From contig JBDOQK010000004.1 of NCBI GenBank assembly GCA_040437565.1, positions 434,001-498,000 on the forward strand: a DNA stretch of 64,000 nt. The letters are read 5' to 3'. Positions within the stretch are counted from its first letter, which is position 1; every line of letters starts with the position of its first letter. A program made the translations under genes and the position numbers. This DNA comes from Albugo candida (lineage: Eukaryota > Oomycota > Peronosporomycetes > Albuginales). The notes under the pieces were generated by a model. That model was not told the origin of the DNA. It searched no databases and saw only the letters and a list, made by a program, of their open reading frames with translations. This document shows, piece after piece, positions 47,470 to 57,238 of this stretch.

Positions 47470-48272
47470 TTCGCGGGATGATTTTGTAGGATTTCTTGCC
47501 ACCCATCGTATTGATGATTACATTATACATCTTCACAAAATCAATGCCTAGCATGCAATACTCCTGTGAGTTACGAGCCATTTTGACCAGACATGGGATT
47601 GCGATAGAGCGAGTATGTACTTCTTTTGGAGTGCCTTGTACTGTGATACTTAAACTTTCCGGATTCGTTGAAAGCTTGTCATAAACTGTTGGTGAAATTT
47701 TAATCTCATCCTGTCCGAATTAAATTTTCGCTTCTTGAGCAGAAAATTGCATAGCATCCAATGATATTTCCGTGAAAACCAATTTATCCACTGATAGAAA
47801 CTCAGCGGCTTGAGAATCGGTTTTTAGATATGTCGTGAGTATAGACTATATCACTTAGTGATCGATCAGTGACAAAAGAATACGTTCCTTTATGAGCAAT
47901 TTCAATAAACTCGTCAACGTCAAAAAGGAAGATCTTTATACCATGACCAAGCGAGTTCAGAGGCAGTATTTTTTCAAAAGAATCTGTCGCCCACTCCGAC
48001 AGGTGCTCGAAGGTTATTCTCCAACAACCGACTATCACATTGGATCTTTTTTCTTTTTGGGTTGGTGGTGGCTGATAGTGATACTGTAAGTTTTCCAAGC
48101 TTTCAGAGCTGAGTGATTTTGTCTTTGATCGTATTTGAAATCCCCACCGACGTACTTCCTGATCATTTCTTGATTCCAGAAGTGTATCTTTACATGAAAA
48201 TTGAAATACCACAGTGTGATAATTCCCCGTTTGACTATGGGTTGACAGTTCATGTAGCAACCATAAAAGCAA
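47470..48272 (-). pseudogene. Decayed gene with aspartic-protease-like C-terminus
   Basis: Minus strand: a 156-codon frame (48272-47802) is followed, after a frame change, by a long frame at about 47780-47470 with one TAA (KI*FGQDEIKIS). The latter ends ARNSQEYCMLGIDFVKMY, which resembles the ILG-DxFLRxYY strand near the C-terminus of pepsin-like proteases. No catalytic DTG/DSG motif is visible. The assignment is tentative; an unrelated secreted protein is possible. Confidence 0.3.
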
Positions 48273-48500
48273 ATCATATATATAATGGCATGCATGATGG
48301 AAGAAAATACTGACCGCAAAGAGCTTCCCTGATAAGGATATACTTCTATCGTGAATGCCATTATGTATATATGATTTGCTTTTAAGCTTGGTTGCGGTCA
48401 GTATTTTCTTCCATCGTGAATACGGTCGCTACATGAACTGCCAACCTATAGTCAAACAGGGAATGATCCCCCTGTAGTATTTTCAATTTCATGTATTTTC
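48187..48500. repeat. Imperfect inverted repeat
   Basis: 48187-48262 pairs with 48424-48500 (for example gttcatgtagc versus gctacatgaac). Inside, atggaagaaaatactgaccg pairs with cggtcagtattttcttccat, and agcaaatcatatata pairs with tatatatgatttgct, but the order of these two blocks is swapped in the second arm. A foldback element or rearranged duplicate are both possible. Confidence 0.7.
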
Positions 48501-49149
48501 CACCGACAGAATAGTGATATGTGGACGTGAATCCAAGCATGGAGAAATAGCATGCTAAATGGTGATTCTTCATCGTGTGAATTGTCGGTCGATTATTGGA
48601 TTATAATGAACATTTATGTAATGATTTTGATTCCAGCACCAGCTCAACCAATGGTACGCACAGCTTTAATTATTGTCAACGTTCAACTGAGGGTTCTACT
48701 GCTGCATAAACGCATAATCAACATTGGCTTAGGCTGTGTTTGTCAAGTATCTACAAAAAGATTGCATGCTTTCGGAAAAGACAAACTGGCAACGTTTTCG
48801 AAGCGTACTTTGCGAGTACGGAAGCGAACCGTGGACACGGAGGTGTGCAGTATTGCATTAACCTTCTTTGCCTGTATTATACCACCTTGATGCAATAGAA
48901 TGCATTTCTAAATGAGCAAGAAAATTGGAATATCCTTATTGAAAACATGGAAAGAAACTTGCAACAATTTGGAATTAAATCTGTTCGGTAGCGTAGTCAT
49001 TCCCCTGTCCTTATCATTAGGTACCTGCCATATATTTTGAAGTATTGGCCCGAAACTTTAACATGCAGTGTGGTTACAGATCTCGCAAGTTTTGGAGCCA
49101 TACTTTGCGAACATGAAAGCGAATTTGCAGGCTATTGAAGCTGATGTCA
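48501..49149. other. Intergenic DNA, no gene recognised
   Basis: Only a 112-codon frame of no recognisable family on the plus strand. Confidence 0.35.
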
Positions 49150-50262
49150 CTTCTCAATTTGCCGGATACTAAGTAACCCGCTAATTTAGTAAAAACACCT
49201 CGAAAAAATAACTTTTTTCAACTCTTTCCTCTCGAAAACAATGGTTCAAGTCGACATATCGACACAACCCAGGGTGCTAACGTCCACTTGTAGTGACGTG
49301 GCAACCCTCATGAGTCACCCAGTATTGGGTGATTGCATGATTGTTGATGAGTCGTCACCCCTGTGTAATGACCTGGAAAGTACCCCCCACCCCCAGTGTG
49401 ACGGTACAGGGTAATACGGGTACGACCGGTGTAGGATGTGGTACCGGTGGTANNNNNNNNNNNNNNNNNNNNNNNNNNNNNNNNNNNNNNNNNNNNNNNN
49501 NNNNNNNNNNNNNNNNNNNNNNNNNNNNNNNNNNNNNNNNNNNNNNNNNNNNAGTTGGGATCAGTTTTTCTCCTCTCGAACAAGTTGGACGCATATTGCA
49601 TGTGCAATTGTCCCAACAGTACGGTCGGATTGGAAAGAATATTTAGAGATTATATCAGAATTATGGCTTGCATTGCAAGCGGTGACACTGCACTTCGTCT
49701 GGAGAGATCGGAATCGTCGTTTGTTCGATCAGCGATTATCAACTCCGACAGTCCCAGCACTTTCCGTGATCTACGCCACGTTTAGTGCGCACGTTCGGTA
49801 CTTTCGAAGACAGTGTTACGACCAAGAGGAACGCATTCGGCTTGCAAATGTGCTGGATCAACTCGCCACGCAAGGATCATTTGGTGGATTTTTCAGAAGT
49901 CGAAGATCATTGCTGCGGGTCCGGCACAGGCGAGTGGAACGGCAAGTGCAACTCAGATCCTAGTCCTAGTTGGCTGGTTTTCTCACCGTAGTGTGGCGCA
50001 CACCAATGTGCAAACCACGGTACTTTTGGACCATTTTTACAACTTAACAACTTTTTCAACTTTACAGCATTTACAAGCTGGACACAGTCTCGTATTAAGG
50101 TTGCTGAGGCTACTACGATACGAGATTATCAACGAGACGACATTTTATCATCTCTCACAGGTATTTCACGAAACGTTTTTATATGTATATATGTTATTTA
50201 AGATAGCCTAGGCAACTAGAGAAGTCAGTTAGTCTAATTCTAGTAATATAGACACCTTCAAC
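49150..50262 (+). mobile_element. LINE with both ends, middle missing in gap
   Basis: The 5' end (cttctcaatttgccgg) leads to an ORF1 start at about 49241 (MVQVDISTQP; then LGDCMIVDESSPLCNDL). After the 100-N gap 49453-49552, which has no flanking duplicate, comes an ORF2 C-terminus (LHFVWRDRNRRLFDQRL, FSAHVRYFRRQCYDQEE; to 49963). The 3' end is ttatttaagatagcctaggc...acaccttcaac at about 50195-50262. Both ends match the insertion at 22997-23320. A clear target-site duplication could not be seen. Confidence 0.75.
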
Positions 50263-50269
50263 TGATCGA

Positions 50270-51991
50270 ACAATTTTCATTTCACACCATTTCTTGACTC
50301 GCAAACTGCAAGGTGATTTTTTGAGCTCCCACATGAGTGCTTCTTGGTTTCTTTTTCAGTGATTCAAGTGACGCCGAGAAAGAAGCAGCGGCTCCTATAT
50401 CCAAGAAGTGTGGACCACGTTGACCAAAACGTGGACGTTCGTTTAGCTTTTGATCCCGGTACAGGGAAGAGTTGTGTGCCGAATGCGATTCTCTCGCATC
50501 CCTTGGTAGCACGCACGATAGGAAGGTGAAGCGAGAAACGTAATCCTCTACTTCGATATATTTACTCCTTTCGACGAATTTGTCTTGGGAAAATCATTGA
50601 GAAGACATTTCACACCTCTTTTGTGGAGGGATCTCAAGATACTCTCCCGTTGGATCCCAAGACCGACTCCAAACACGTCTAGTCAATATCGGCTCTCTAA
50701 GGTCTCGTTCTCTTTGAAGCGGTCTTTTTCACCAAGCACGGTGACAAATTAGCACTCTAGTTGTTCACACGCGTCCGTGGTTCCAAGAATAACTCGCACA
50801 TTCTCGCCTGAAATCTTTACCCAATTTAGCGAGTATTCNNNNNNNNNNNNNNNNNNNNNNNNNNNNNNNNNNNNNNNNNNNNNNNNNNNNNNNNNNNNNN
50901 NNNNNNNNNNNNNNNNNNNNNNNNNNNNNNNNNNNNNNTGATTCAAGTGACGCCGAGAAAGAAGCAGCGGCTCCTATATCCAAGAAGTGTGGACCACGTT
51001 GACCAAAACGTGGACGTTCGTTTAGCTTTTGATCCCGGTACAGGGAAGAGTTGTGTGCCGAATGCGATTCTCTCGCATCCCTTGGTAGCACGCACGATAG
51101 GAAGGTGAAGCGAGAAACGTAATCCTCTACTTCGATATATTTACTCCTTTCGACGAATTTGTCTTGGGAAAATCATTGAGAAGACATTTCACACCTCTTT
51201 TGTGGAGGGATCTCAAGATACTCTCCCGTTGGATCCCAAGACCGACTCCAAACACGTCTAGTCAATATCGGCTCTCTAAGGTCTCGTTCTCTTTGAAGCG
51301 GTCTTTTTCACCAAGCACGGTGACAAATTAGCACTCTAGTTGTTCACACGCGTCCGTGGTTCCAAGAATAACTCGCACATTCTCGCCTGAAATCTTTACC
51401 CAATTTAGCGAGTATTCAAGAGGGAATCGAATACCGGGCTGTCGTGATCTCAGAGAATAGAGGTCAATAATTTTTTTATTTCAAATGCGGGTCAATGCCT
51501 GACCCGTTTCCAATATCATCCGAAAAATTTCTTTTGTGATCCTAAATGGCCGTGGTCCCTCGATTTTGGCGGCCACAAACTGACCAGTCCAGGTACTACC
51601 CGGTGTAAACTTCAGATATTGCAGCAATATCGACGCATTCGGCGTGAGAGGCTCCAGCAATATTATGTTTTTGCTCAGCTTGGCTCTTTTCACAAGAACT
51701 CTTACCACACGTGTAGTTGTCTTTTTTCACTACTCTGCGACGAGGTGGTGGCTGCGCCACCCTGTACCGTCTCAAAAGAGTGGGGTTCCTTTGCAGATCA
51801 TCACAGAGGGATGTAGACTCACCAAAAAGTATGCAACCATCCAAAGCTGGTGGCTCGTGGACGCTAAGATCCCTGATTTTGTCGATATGTCGACTTGCAG
51901 CATTGTTTTTGAGCGGAAAAGGTTGAAAAACATTGATTCTAATTGCCGATTACCAAGTTGTCGGATTATGTTGCTGCCAGCGAACTGAGAA
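50270..51991 (-). mobile_element. LINE ORF1 remnant, 5' part
   Basis: On the minus strand a 5' end similar to the other LINEs (cttctcagttcgctggc from 51991) leads to MLQVDISTKSG (about 51919). ALDGCILFGESTSLCDDL follows, aligning with LGDCMIVDESSPLCNDL of the plus-strand copy. Further ORF1-like frames (TWTGQFVAAKIEGPRP; EYSLNWVKISGENVRVILG) continue to about 50290 with many stops. Its left limit abuts the plus-strand LINE. Confidence 0.6.
50360..51417. other. Gap 50839-50938 with 479-bp duplicated contig ends
   Basis: Bases 50360-50838 equal 50939-51417 across 100 N. Confidence 0.92.
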
Positions 51992-52256
51992 GTCTCTTTC
52001 CAATCTCAGGTAACGGTGTTCGCCCTTAGTACGTATATTCAGAGACCGTTTGTTAGTACATGTATGGTGTTTTTCTACTTGCTTTCTAATCACTATTCTT
52101 CAACGCTGAAGATCCCGGCCCAACTTCTGTACAGTTACTTTCTGGTGCGGTTGTCAGCGTCTTGACACGTTCATGACTACATTAAGTATATTTTTATTTA
52201 CGAGGTGGATCTTTGACTCTGCTGGGGTTCGAACCGTCGTCCATACTGCTCGAACA

Positions 52257-52357
52257 GGGTGCACTTGTAGAGCAAGCGGATCCCAAACCTGAAATCGCTG
52301 GTTTGATATCCAATAGTGCGCGCAGCAGATGAGCCCACTCAAGTGGAAGCTTGGAAA
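52257..52357 (+). mobile_element. tRNA-derived SINE copy 2
   Basis: Plus-strand counterpart of 16031-16150. A D-arm-like ggtgcacttgtagagcaagc is followed by a B-box-like tggtttgatatcc, then the shared tail (tgagccc...caagtg) ending aagcttggaaac. Two diverged copies with the same tail define a family. Confidence 0.55.
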
Positions 52358-52491
52358 CCTCGATACAACAGTCTGTATATTACATTTCTAGCAAGCATCC
52401 AATTGTTTTATGTGGTACACCGAACCATAAACGTGTTATATCTTAAGATTATAATGACGCGTATATGTATCTTCACGATCAGACTATAAGC

Positions 52492-53100
52492 TCAATCATA
52501 CTGCTTGTTCGTGTGCTCAAAGTAGTAGTCATTTCGGGCCAATTCCGCGCATAAAACATATGATCGTTGAATGGCCACCGCCTACAAAACGTATCAGTAC
52601 CTTTACATCATCACAAGTTGTACGCACCGTTACTGCCATTTGGATGAATAAGTATATGAGTAGAAAAACATAAAATGTTGGAGGCATTATTTTAACGGTC
52701 AAGGTGCTCAGCTGAATGGTATTCAGCAGATGTGACTGTATCAAGTAATAAATCACCACTGATACCGCAATGGCATGCGACACCAAACTCATTATACTTC
52801 CATAGTGAAACTGAAACAATTCTCAGTAAACACACAGCTGAATCCCGGTGTATATGTACTTACAATTTCAACATGTTTCACGGTAGGACGAGTATACTCA
52901 TTCAAAAGCATGTAATATCCCCAAATAGCGACACCAAATCCAATAAGAGAGTCCCACCAAACAAGATACCATGTCAGTGCAAAGCTCAGAATATAGGTTG
53001 CTAGCTGAATCATTGCAATTCGCTTGCATTTTGGTGCATTTTGCAGAGTTTGCTGTAAGCCAATCGCTTCTCCCGGAGCACCAAATTCTGTCGCTTTCAT
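52492..53100 (-). CDS. Small multi-pass membrane protein of unknown function
   Basis: Exons, right to left: 53100-52864, 52810-52634, 52581-52492. Introns are 53 and 52 nt; 167 residues. ATG at 53100 is the first in frame (a GTG lies upstream). About four hydrophobic helices: IAMIQLATYILSFALTWYLV, DSLIGFGVAIWGYYML, a long one starting IMSLVSHAIAVSVVIYYLI, and FYVFLLIYLFIQM. The C-terminus is AELARNDYYFEHTNKQYD. Without the second splice the frame would end in a different tail at 52529. I prefer the spliced form because a paralogous fragment at 40.85 kb conserves NDYYFEHTN. No family recognised. Confidence 0.7.
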
Positions 53101-53543
53101 CTTCGTATCTTTCAAGGATAGAGTCACACAAAATGTGTGCAGAGTCGCGTTCTTCTGAACAGTTGTGGCACTTTACTAACTCTTGATAATTTACTATACT
53201 TTGGTACGTTATTTGCGAGTGATTAACGACTTCGTGTGTTGAAGCATCGCTTCCAATAAATTCACAATATCATTGGCTCGTGGCAAATAGAGAAACCTTG
53301 CGTCTCCAAGCAGGTTTTTAGTAGAACTGGGAAGAATACCACGGCAAGGAACGTGTGTTCTAATAGTGCGTTATGGTAACCATAACAAGGTATGAGATTT
53401 TTACGACGAGAAAAATATCACATTCACTGTCCTTTTAATTATAATCAAATCACTCGCTTTATGTATAAATTTATAAGATTCAATAATGTAATAGTGTGAA
53501 AAACTTACGTTTCCTTAACATCATTCTATTTTTGTCACTCCTC
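53101..53543. promoter_or_regulatory. Divergent intergenic region (443 bp)
   Basis: Lies between the starts of the membrane protein (minus) and the APMAP-like gene (plus). AT-rich near 53410-53490. A bidirectional promoter is inferred from position only. Confidence 0.4.
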
Positions 53544-54857
53544 ATGCAAGCAAAACGTATCATTCAGCAAATGTTTCCTCCGTGGTTAATCCGCACTTCC
53601 TTCTTCGTCGCAATACTCTCTCCCATCATTACCAACATTCCCACACAAATCGATCCGTTAGCGACTGTCACTCTAACGTACAGTGATAACACACTAAAGC
53701 AGAAAAATCTATACGAATCAAATCCTTCATTTTACGTCAATCACAGCGCCGCATTTCACAAAGACGCTGAAATAATCTTTTTAAATGAAGCACTTAGTGC
53801 TGAACACATTGCAGTCACTTCCGACGGCAAAATAGCATTCACAGGGCTTCGAGACGGTCGTATCGTTTATTTCCATACTGATAATATCCAAAAAGGTTTA
53901 TTTAATTTCACTCGCATCGGCAAAGACATCATATCGACTGCTGAGCCAAAACGCTCATGTGGACTTCCTCAAGACGAAGCCATCTGTGGAAGAGCACTGG
54001 GAATGGCTTTTGCAAGTTCAGAATTGTTTAATTCTTACACGTCCAAATTACAGTCACCAAGCTATTTCCCAGGAAAAGAAATCATGCTGGTTGCAGATGC
54101 GTATCAAGGCTTGTTTTTAGTGGATGCAAAAGGCAACAAAATCCTGTTATTTGACAGTGCACAAAATGGAACGACTCCAATCAAACTGAAATTTTTGAAT
54201 TCTATCGCAGTCGCGAAAAGTGGTTATGTATATCTGACGGTAACATCCTTGATTTTCGGTCGGAATCAAGTTCTTCTAGACGTATTGAAAGGAGAACCGA
54301 CCGGAATGTTGCTCGAATTCAATCCAAAAGAAGAGAAAGTTACGATTTTGAGAGATGGACTTCAGGAGCCTAATGGTATCGTTTTGACAAAAGATGAAAA
54401 GTATCTATTAATCTCATCAACGAATGCCAACAAAATTATCAAATACTCACTTTACGAGAAAACACTCCGTGATTTCGCTTTTGCTGCTGGAAAAGCAGAC
54501 AATTTGGAAATTGTTACGATCGAAAAGGTGAATCATTCTCCAAGAGATGTTTTATTGATCGGAATCACAGCTCCTCATCAGAAAGCTTTGCAGTGGATGT
54601 GGACCGACAAGACAGCTCGAAAAATGCTGTATTTGATGCCACCACAGCTTTTCATGGCGTATCTGAAAAAAGTCTCTTGTTCGTTCACTATCGTCGATAT
54701 CGAAACAGGAGATTTGCTGTATGTTATGGTGGATCCACTCGGACGGAATCCGTTCACGTCTGGCATTCAGAAAGTTGGTGATTATTTCTACTTTACCAGT
54801 TGGAACCACGCATCGATGCTTCGTGTGCCAGTAAAAGCCATCAATGAGCTTTTTTGA
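53544..54857 (+). CDS. Strictosidine synthase-like / APMAP-type beta-propeller protein
   Basis: 437-residue single-exon protein of the SSL/APMAP family: six-bladed beta-propeller, usually anchored in ER or plasma membrane by an N-terminal helix. The frame opens with GTG at 53496, but ATG 53544 is the first standard start. It is followed by a hydrophobic segment (WLIRTSFFVAILSPIITNI). Propeller landmarks: SAEHIAVTSDGKIAFTGLRDG, CGRALGMAF, EIMLVADAYQGLFLVD, FLNSIAVAKSGYVYLT, TGMLLEFNP, LQEPNGIVLTKDEKYLLISS. True strictosidine synthase activity is unlikely; family members outside plants act as esterase or lactonase-like enzymes. It is convergent with the carboxypeptidase gene, 56 bp apart. Confidence 0.88.
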   Translation: MQAKRIIQQMFPPWLIRTSFFVAILSPIITNIPTQIDPLATVTLTYSDNTLKQKNLYESNPSFYVNHSAAFHKDAEIIFLNEALSAEHIAVTSDGKIAFTGLRDGRIVYFHTDNIQKGLFNFTRIGKDIISTAEPKRSCGLPQDEAICGRALGMAFASSELFNSYTSKLQSPSYFPGKEIMLVADAYQGLFLVDAKGNKILLFDSAQNGTTPIKLKFLNSIAVAKSGYVYLTVTSLIFGRNQVLLDVLKGEPTGMLLEFNPKEEKVTILRDGLQEPNGIVLTKDEKYLLISSTNANKIIKYSLYEKTLRDFAFAAGKADNLEIVTIEKVNHSPRDVLLIGITAPHQKALQWMWTDKTARKMLYLMPPQLFMAYLKKVSCSFTIVDIETGDLLYVMVDPLGRNPFTSGIQKVGDYFYFTSWNHASMLRVPVKAINELF

Positions 54858-54913
54858 GTATTTGGTTCAGAATGTGATTGTGTTTTTAAAAATGTATTTT
54901 TGGCTCGTACATC

Positions 54914-57003
54914 CTACCGACTGGGAATACTTTCATATATTGCTCGCCGAGCAATTTGTGTGCGATAAAGGAAAATCGCAAGCAGAGAAATGGAACCCAG
55001 CAACAAGGTATACGGAAACCAATGATTTCCCTGCGCCATGCTCCACGTCAACTCTCTCTCTTCTGGTTGCGGAGTGAATACGCGCGCTGCTTGCACGAAC
55101 CCAGCTTGAGTCTCTTCATAATCGATCGGATACTGAAATTCTTTGCATCGATACTCCCCAAAAATATAACACTCAAACATGTTGAGTGCATGCAGAGGAC
55201 GTACAGCGGGAACCATATGACCAGCGCCTTTGACTGTTTTGAACACTAGTCCCTCATAGACTTGCACGTACCCAGCATGCTGACGATCCGGTCCAAACCA
55301 AGCTCGCCATTTTTCTACCACTGGTAACCGGAGTCCTTGCGATCCAATCCATCGTTCGGTGCCAATAAAATTGACGACCGAATCAGCATCTCCGCTGTAC
55401 ACTAAAATATTGAGCCCTTTTGCGAACATTAGCGCGGCCCATCATACTGGTCATTTATGTAAATTACCTTTGTTGAGGAATTGTTTATATTTTGGAAGCG
55501 AGGATACAGTGCGTCCAAATGAGTCCGTCACGTAGTTGCTACAACCGCTCCATTCGATGTACTGATCGCCAACATGAATTGCTTGCTACAACATCACTTA
55601 GAAAACGTGATCGGCTTGTATTGTTTTTCGACGCACCTGGACTTGCACGAGCCGGAGATAATGTCGCGTGAATGTGTCTGTGCATGGTCCAATGAGCTTG
55701 CTTGCAGGACGAGAGCCATTCAAATGAATGTGGAGAAAGGCTCCTTGCACGTTACTGAGTAAACATTTATCGCCGTAGATATAATACGGATTGAATTCAC
55801 GATCGTCCAATTCAACCGAACATTCTTCAACAGCCTCACGACACTTTGCATTGCTGCAGCTTTCGGGTGTAACGAAACACCGTCCGATATCACTCCCACA
55901 TAATTTTATCATTTGCTCGTAGTTTTCAGGCGACACGAGAGCGTGGGAGTGGTAATAATCGACCATAGCATTATTATCAATGTTTTCATCAGTATACGGA
56001 TTTCCGACCGCAAATCCTTTCAACTTCACGATCGATAACGGCTTCTGAACCAATAAATTCACCAGGAACGGAATATAAATGCCCGCGTAACTTTCACCGG
56101 TAATGTAAAAGTCGCGTTCTTGTAATTCGGAGTATCGGGTGAAAAATTTGGCCAGAAANNNNNNNNNNNNNNNNNNNNNNNNNNNNNNNNNNNNNNNNNN
56201 NNNNNNNNNNNNNNNNNNNNNNNNNNNNNNNNNNNNNNNNNNNNNNNNNNNNNNNNNNCATTTGCTCGTAGTTTTCAGGCGACACGAGAGCGTGGGAGTG
56301 GTAATAATCGACCATAGCATTATTATCAATGTTTTCATCAGTATACGGATTTCCGACCGCAAATCCTTTCAACTTCACGATCGATAACGGCTTCTGAACC
56401 AATAAATTCACCAGGAACGGAATATAAATGCCCGCGTAACTTTCACCGGTAATGTAAAAGTCGCGTTCTTGTAATTCGGAGTATCGGGTGAAAAATTTGG
56501 CCAGAAACTCGTAAGTTTTCGCAGCGACAATGTCATCAGTGTAGTAGCTGGCGTTTTGTAAAGGAAAGCTGAAGCCAACGCCAACGGGCGATTCCAACCA
56601 CAGCAAATTTACTTTCCGATTCCATGAATACGGGTTTAGTCGAACCGTAGCGTCGTTTTGCACAACGAATGGACCATTTTCCGTAAAGAATCCACCCAAT
56701 GAAGAGCATCCGGGCCCGCCATTTAGCCAAAGGACGATTGGGTCATTTGCAGGGTCGTTTTGACTCTCCGTGTACCAGTAAAAAAGTCTGCGCACAATGA
56801 CTCGATAATTTAGGGATCAAATAGTGTAGAAACCAGACTTACTTTTCATTTTCCTCTAGCTGGATGTGACCAGCAAATTGTTTGAATTGAATTGGATCAA
56901 TTAAATTAGGAAGATTGATTATTTGATGCTCCTCGATGGCTGCAAAAGCGCAAAAAATGGGATACAAAAGTGCGAAGAGAGAAAAAACACCTGTACAGCG
57001 CAT
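54914..57003 (-). CDS. Serine carboxypeptidase (S10) with C-terminal membrane anchor
   Basis: Secretory-pathway carboxypeptidase. Exons, right to left: 57003-56843, 56787-55637 (containing the gap), 55585-55468, 55416-54914. Introns are 55, 51 and 51 nt. 527 residues after collapsing the 349-nt overlap unit. Signal peptide RCTGVFSLFALLYPIFCAFA. Oxyanion motif NGGPGCSS; catalytic Ser in GESYAG, Asp in YSGDAD, His in GAGHMVP. The C-terminus has a single membrane helix (YTLLLGSISLLAIFLY) and a short basic tail, like the Golgi processing enzyme Kex1, so a Golgi or vacuolar location is inferred. The start ATG 57003 gives the signal peptide directly. Confidence 0.93.
55910..56507. other. Gap 56159-56258 with 249-bp duplicated contig ends
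   Basis: Bases 55910-56158 equal 56259-56507 inside the carboxypeptidase gene. Confidence 0.92.
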
Positions 57004-57238
57004 CGTAAATTGTGTTCTGTGTGATCGATTGGTCAGCAGCGTAGAATCAGAAATGGGATACATAGATGACAATAAAAACCATGCATTTGAGCTGTTTGTG
57101 CATTAGTCATACGAGAATGCATCTAAAGGAAGGAACCAAAAGTAAAAGGGGTTTTCTATTCTACGTCCATTCATACTATAAATATCTGGCGACGAATTAT
57201 CGAAGCAAGGACACATACAGTAAGTACCCTTCCGAGAA

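Noticed and set aside
49150-50262. Target-site duplication around the plus-strand LINE
   Set aside because: Only about 5 bp (ctgat) are shared at the two flanks, which is not better than chance.
52529-52810. Unspliced last exon of the small membrane protein ending at 52529
   Set aside because: A 52-nt GT-AG intron gives a C-terminus that is conserved in the paralogous fragment at 40.85 kb, so the spliced form is preferred.
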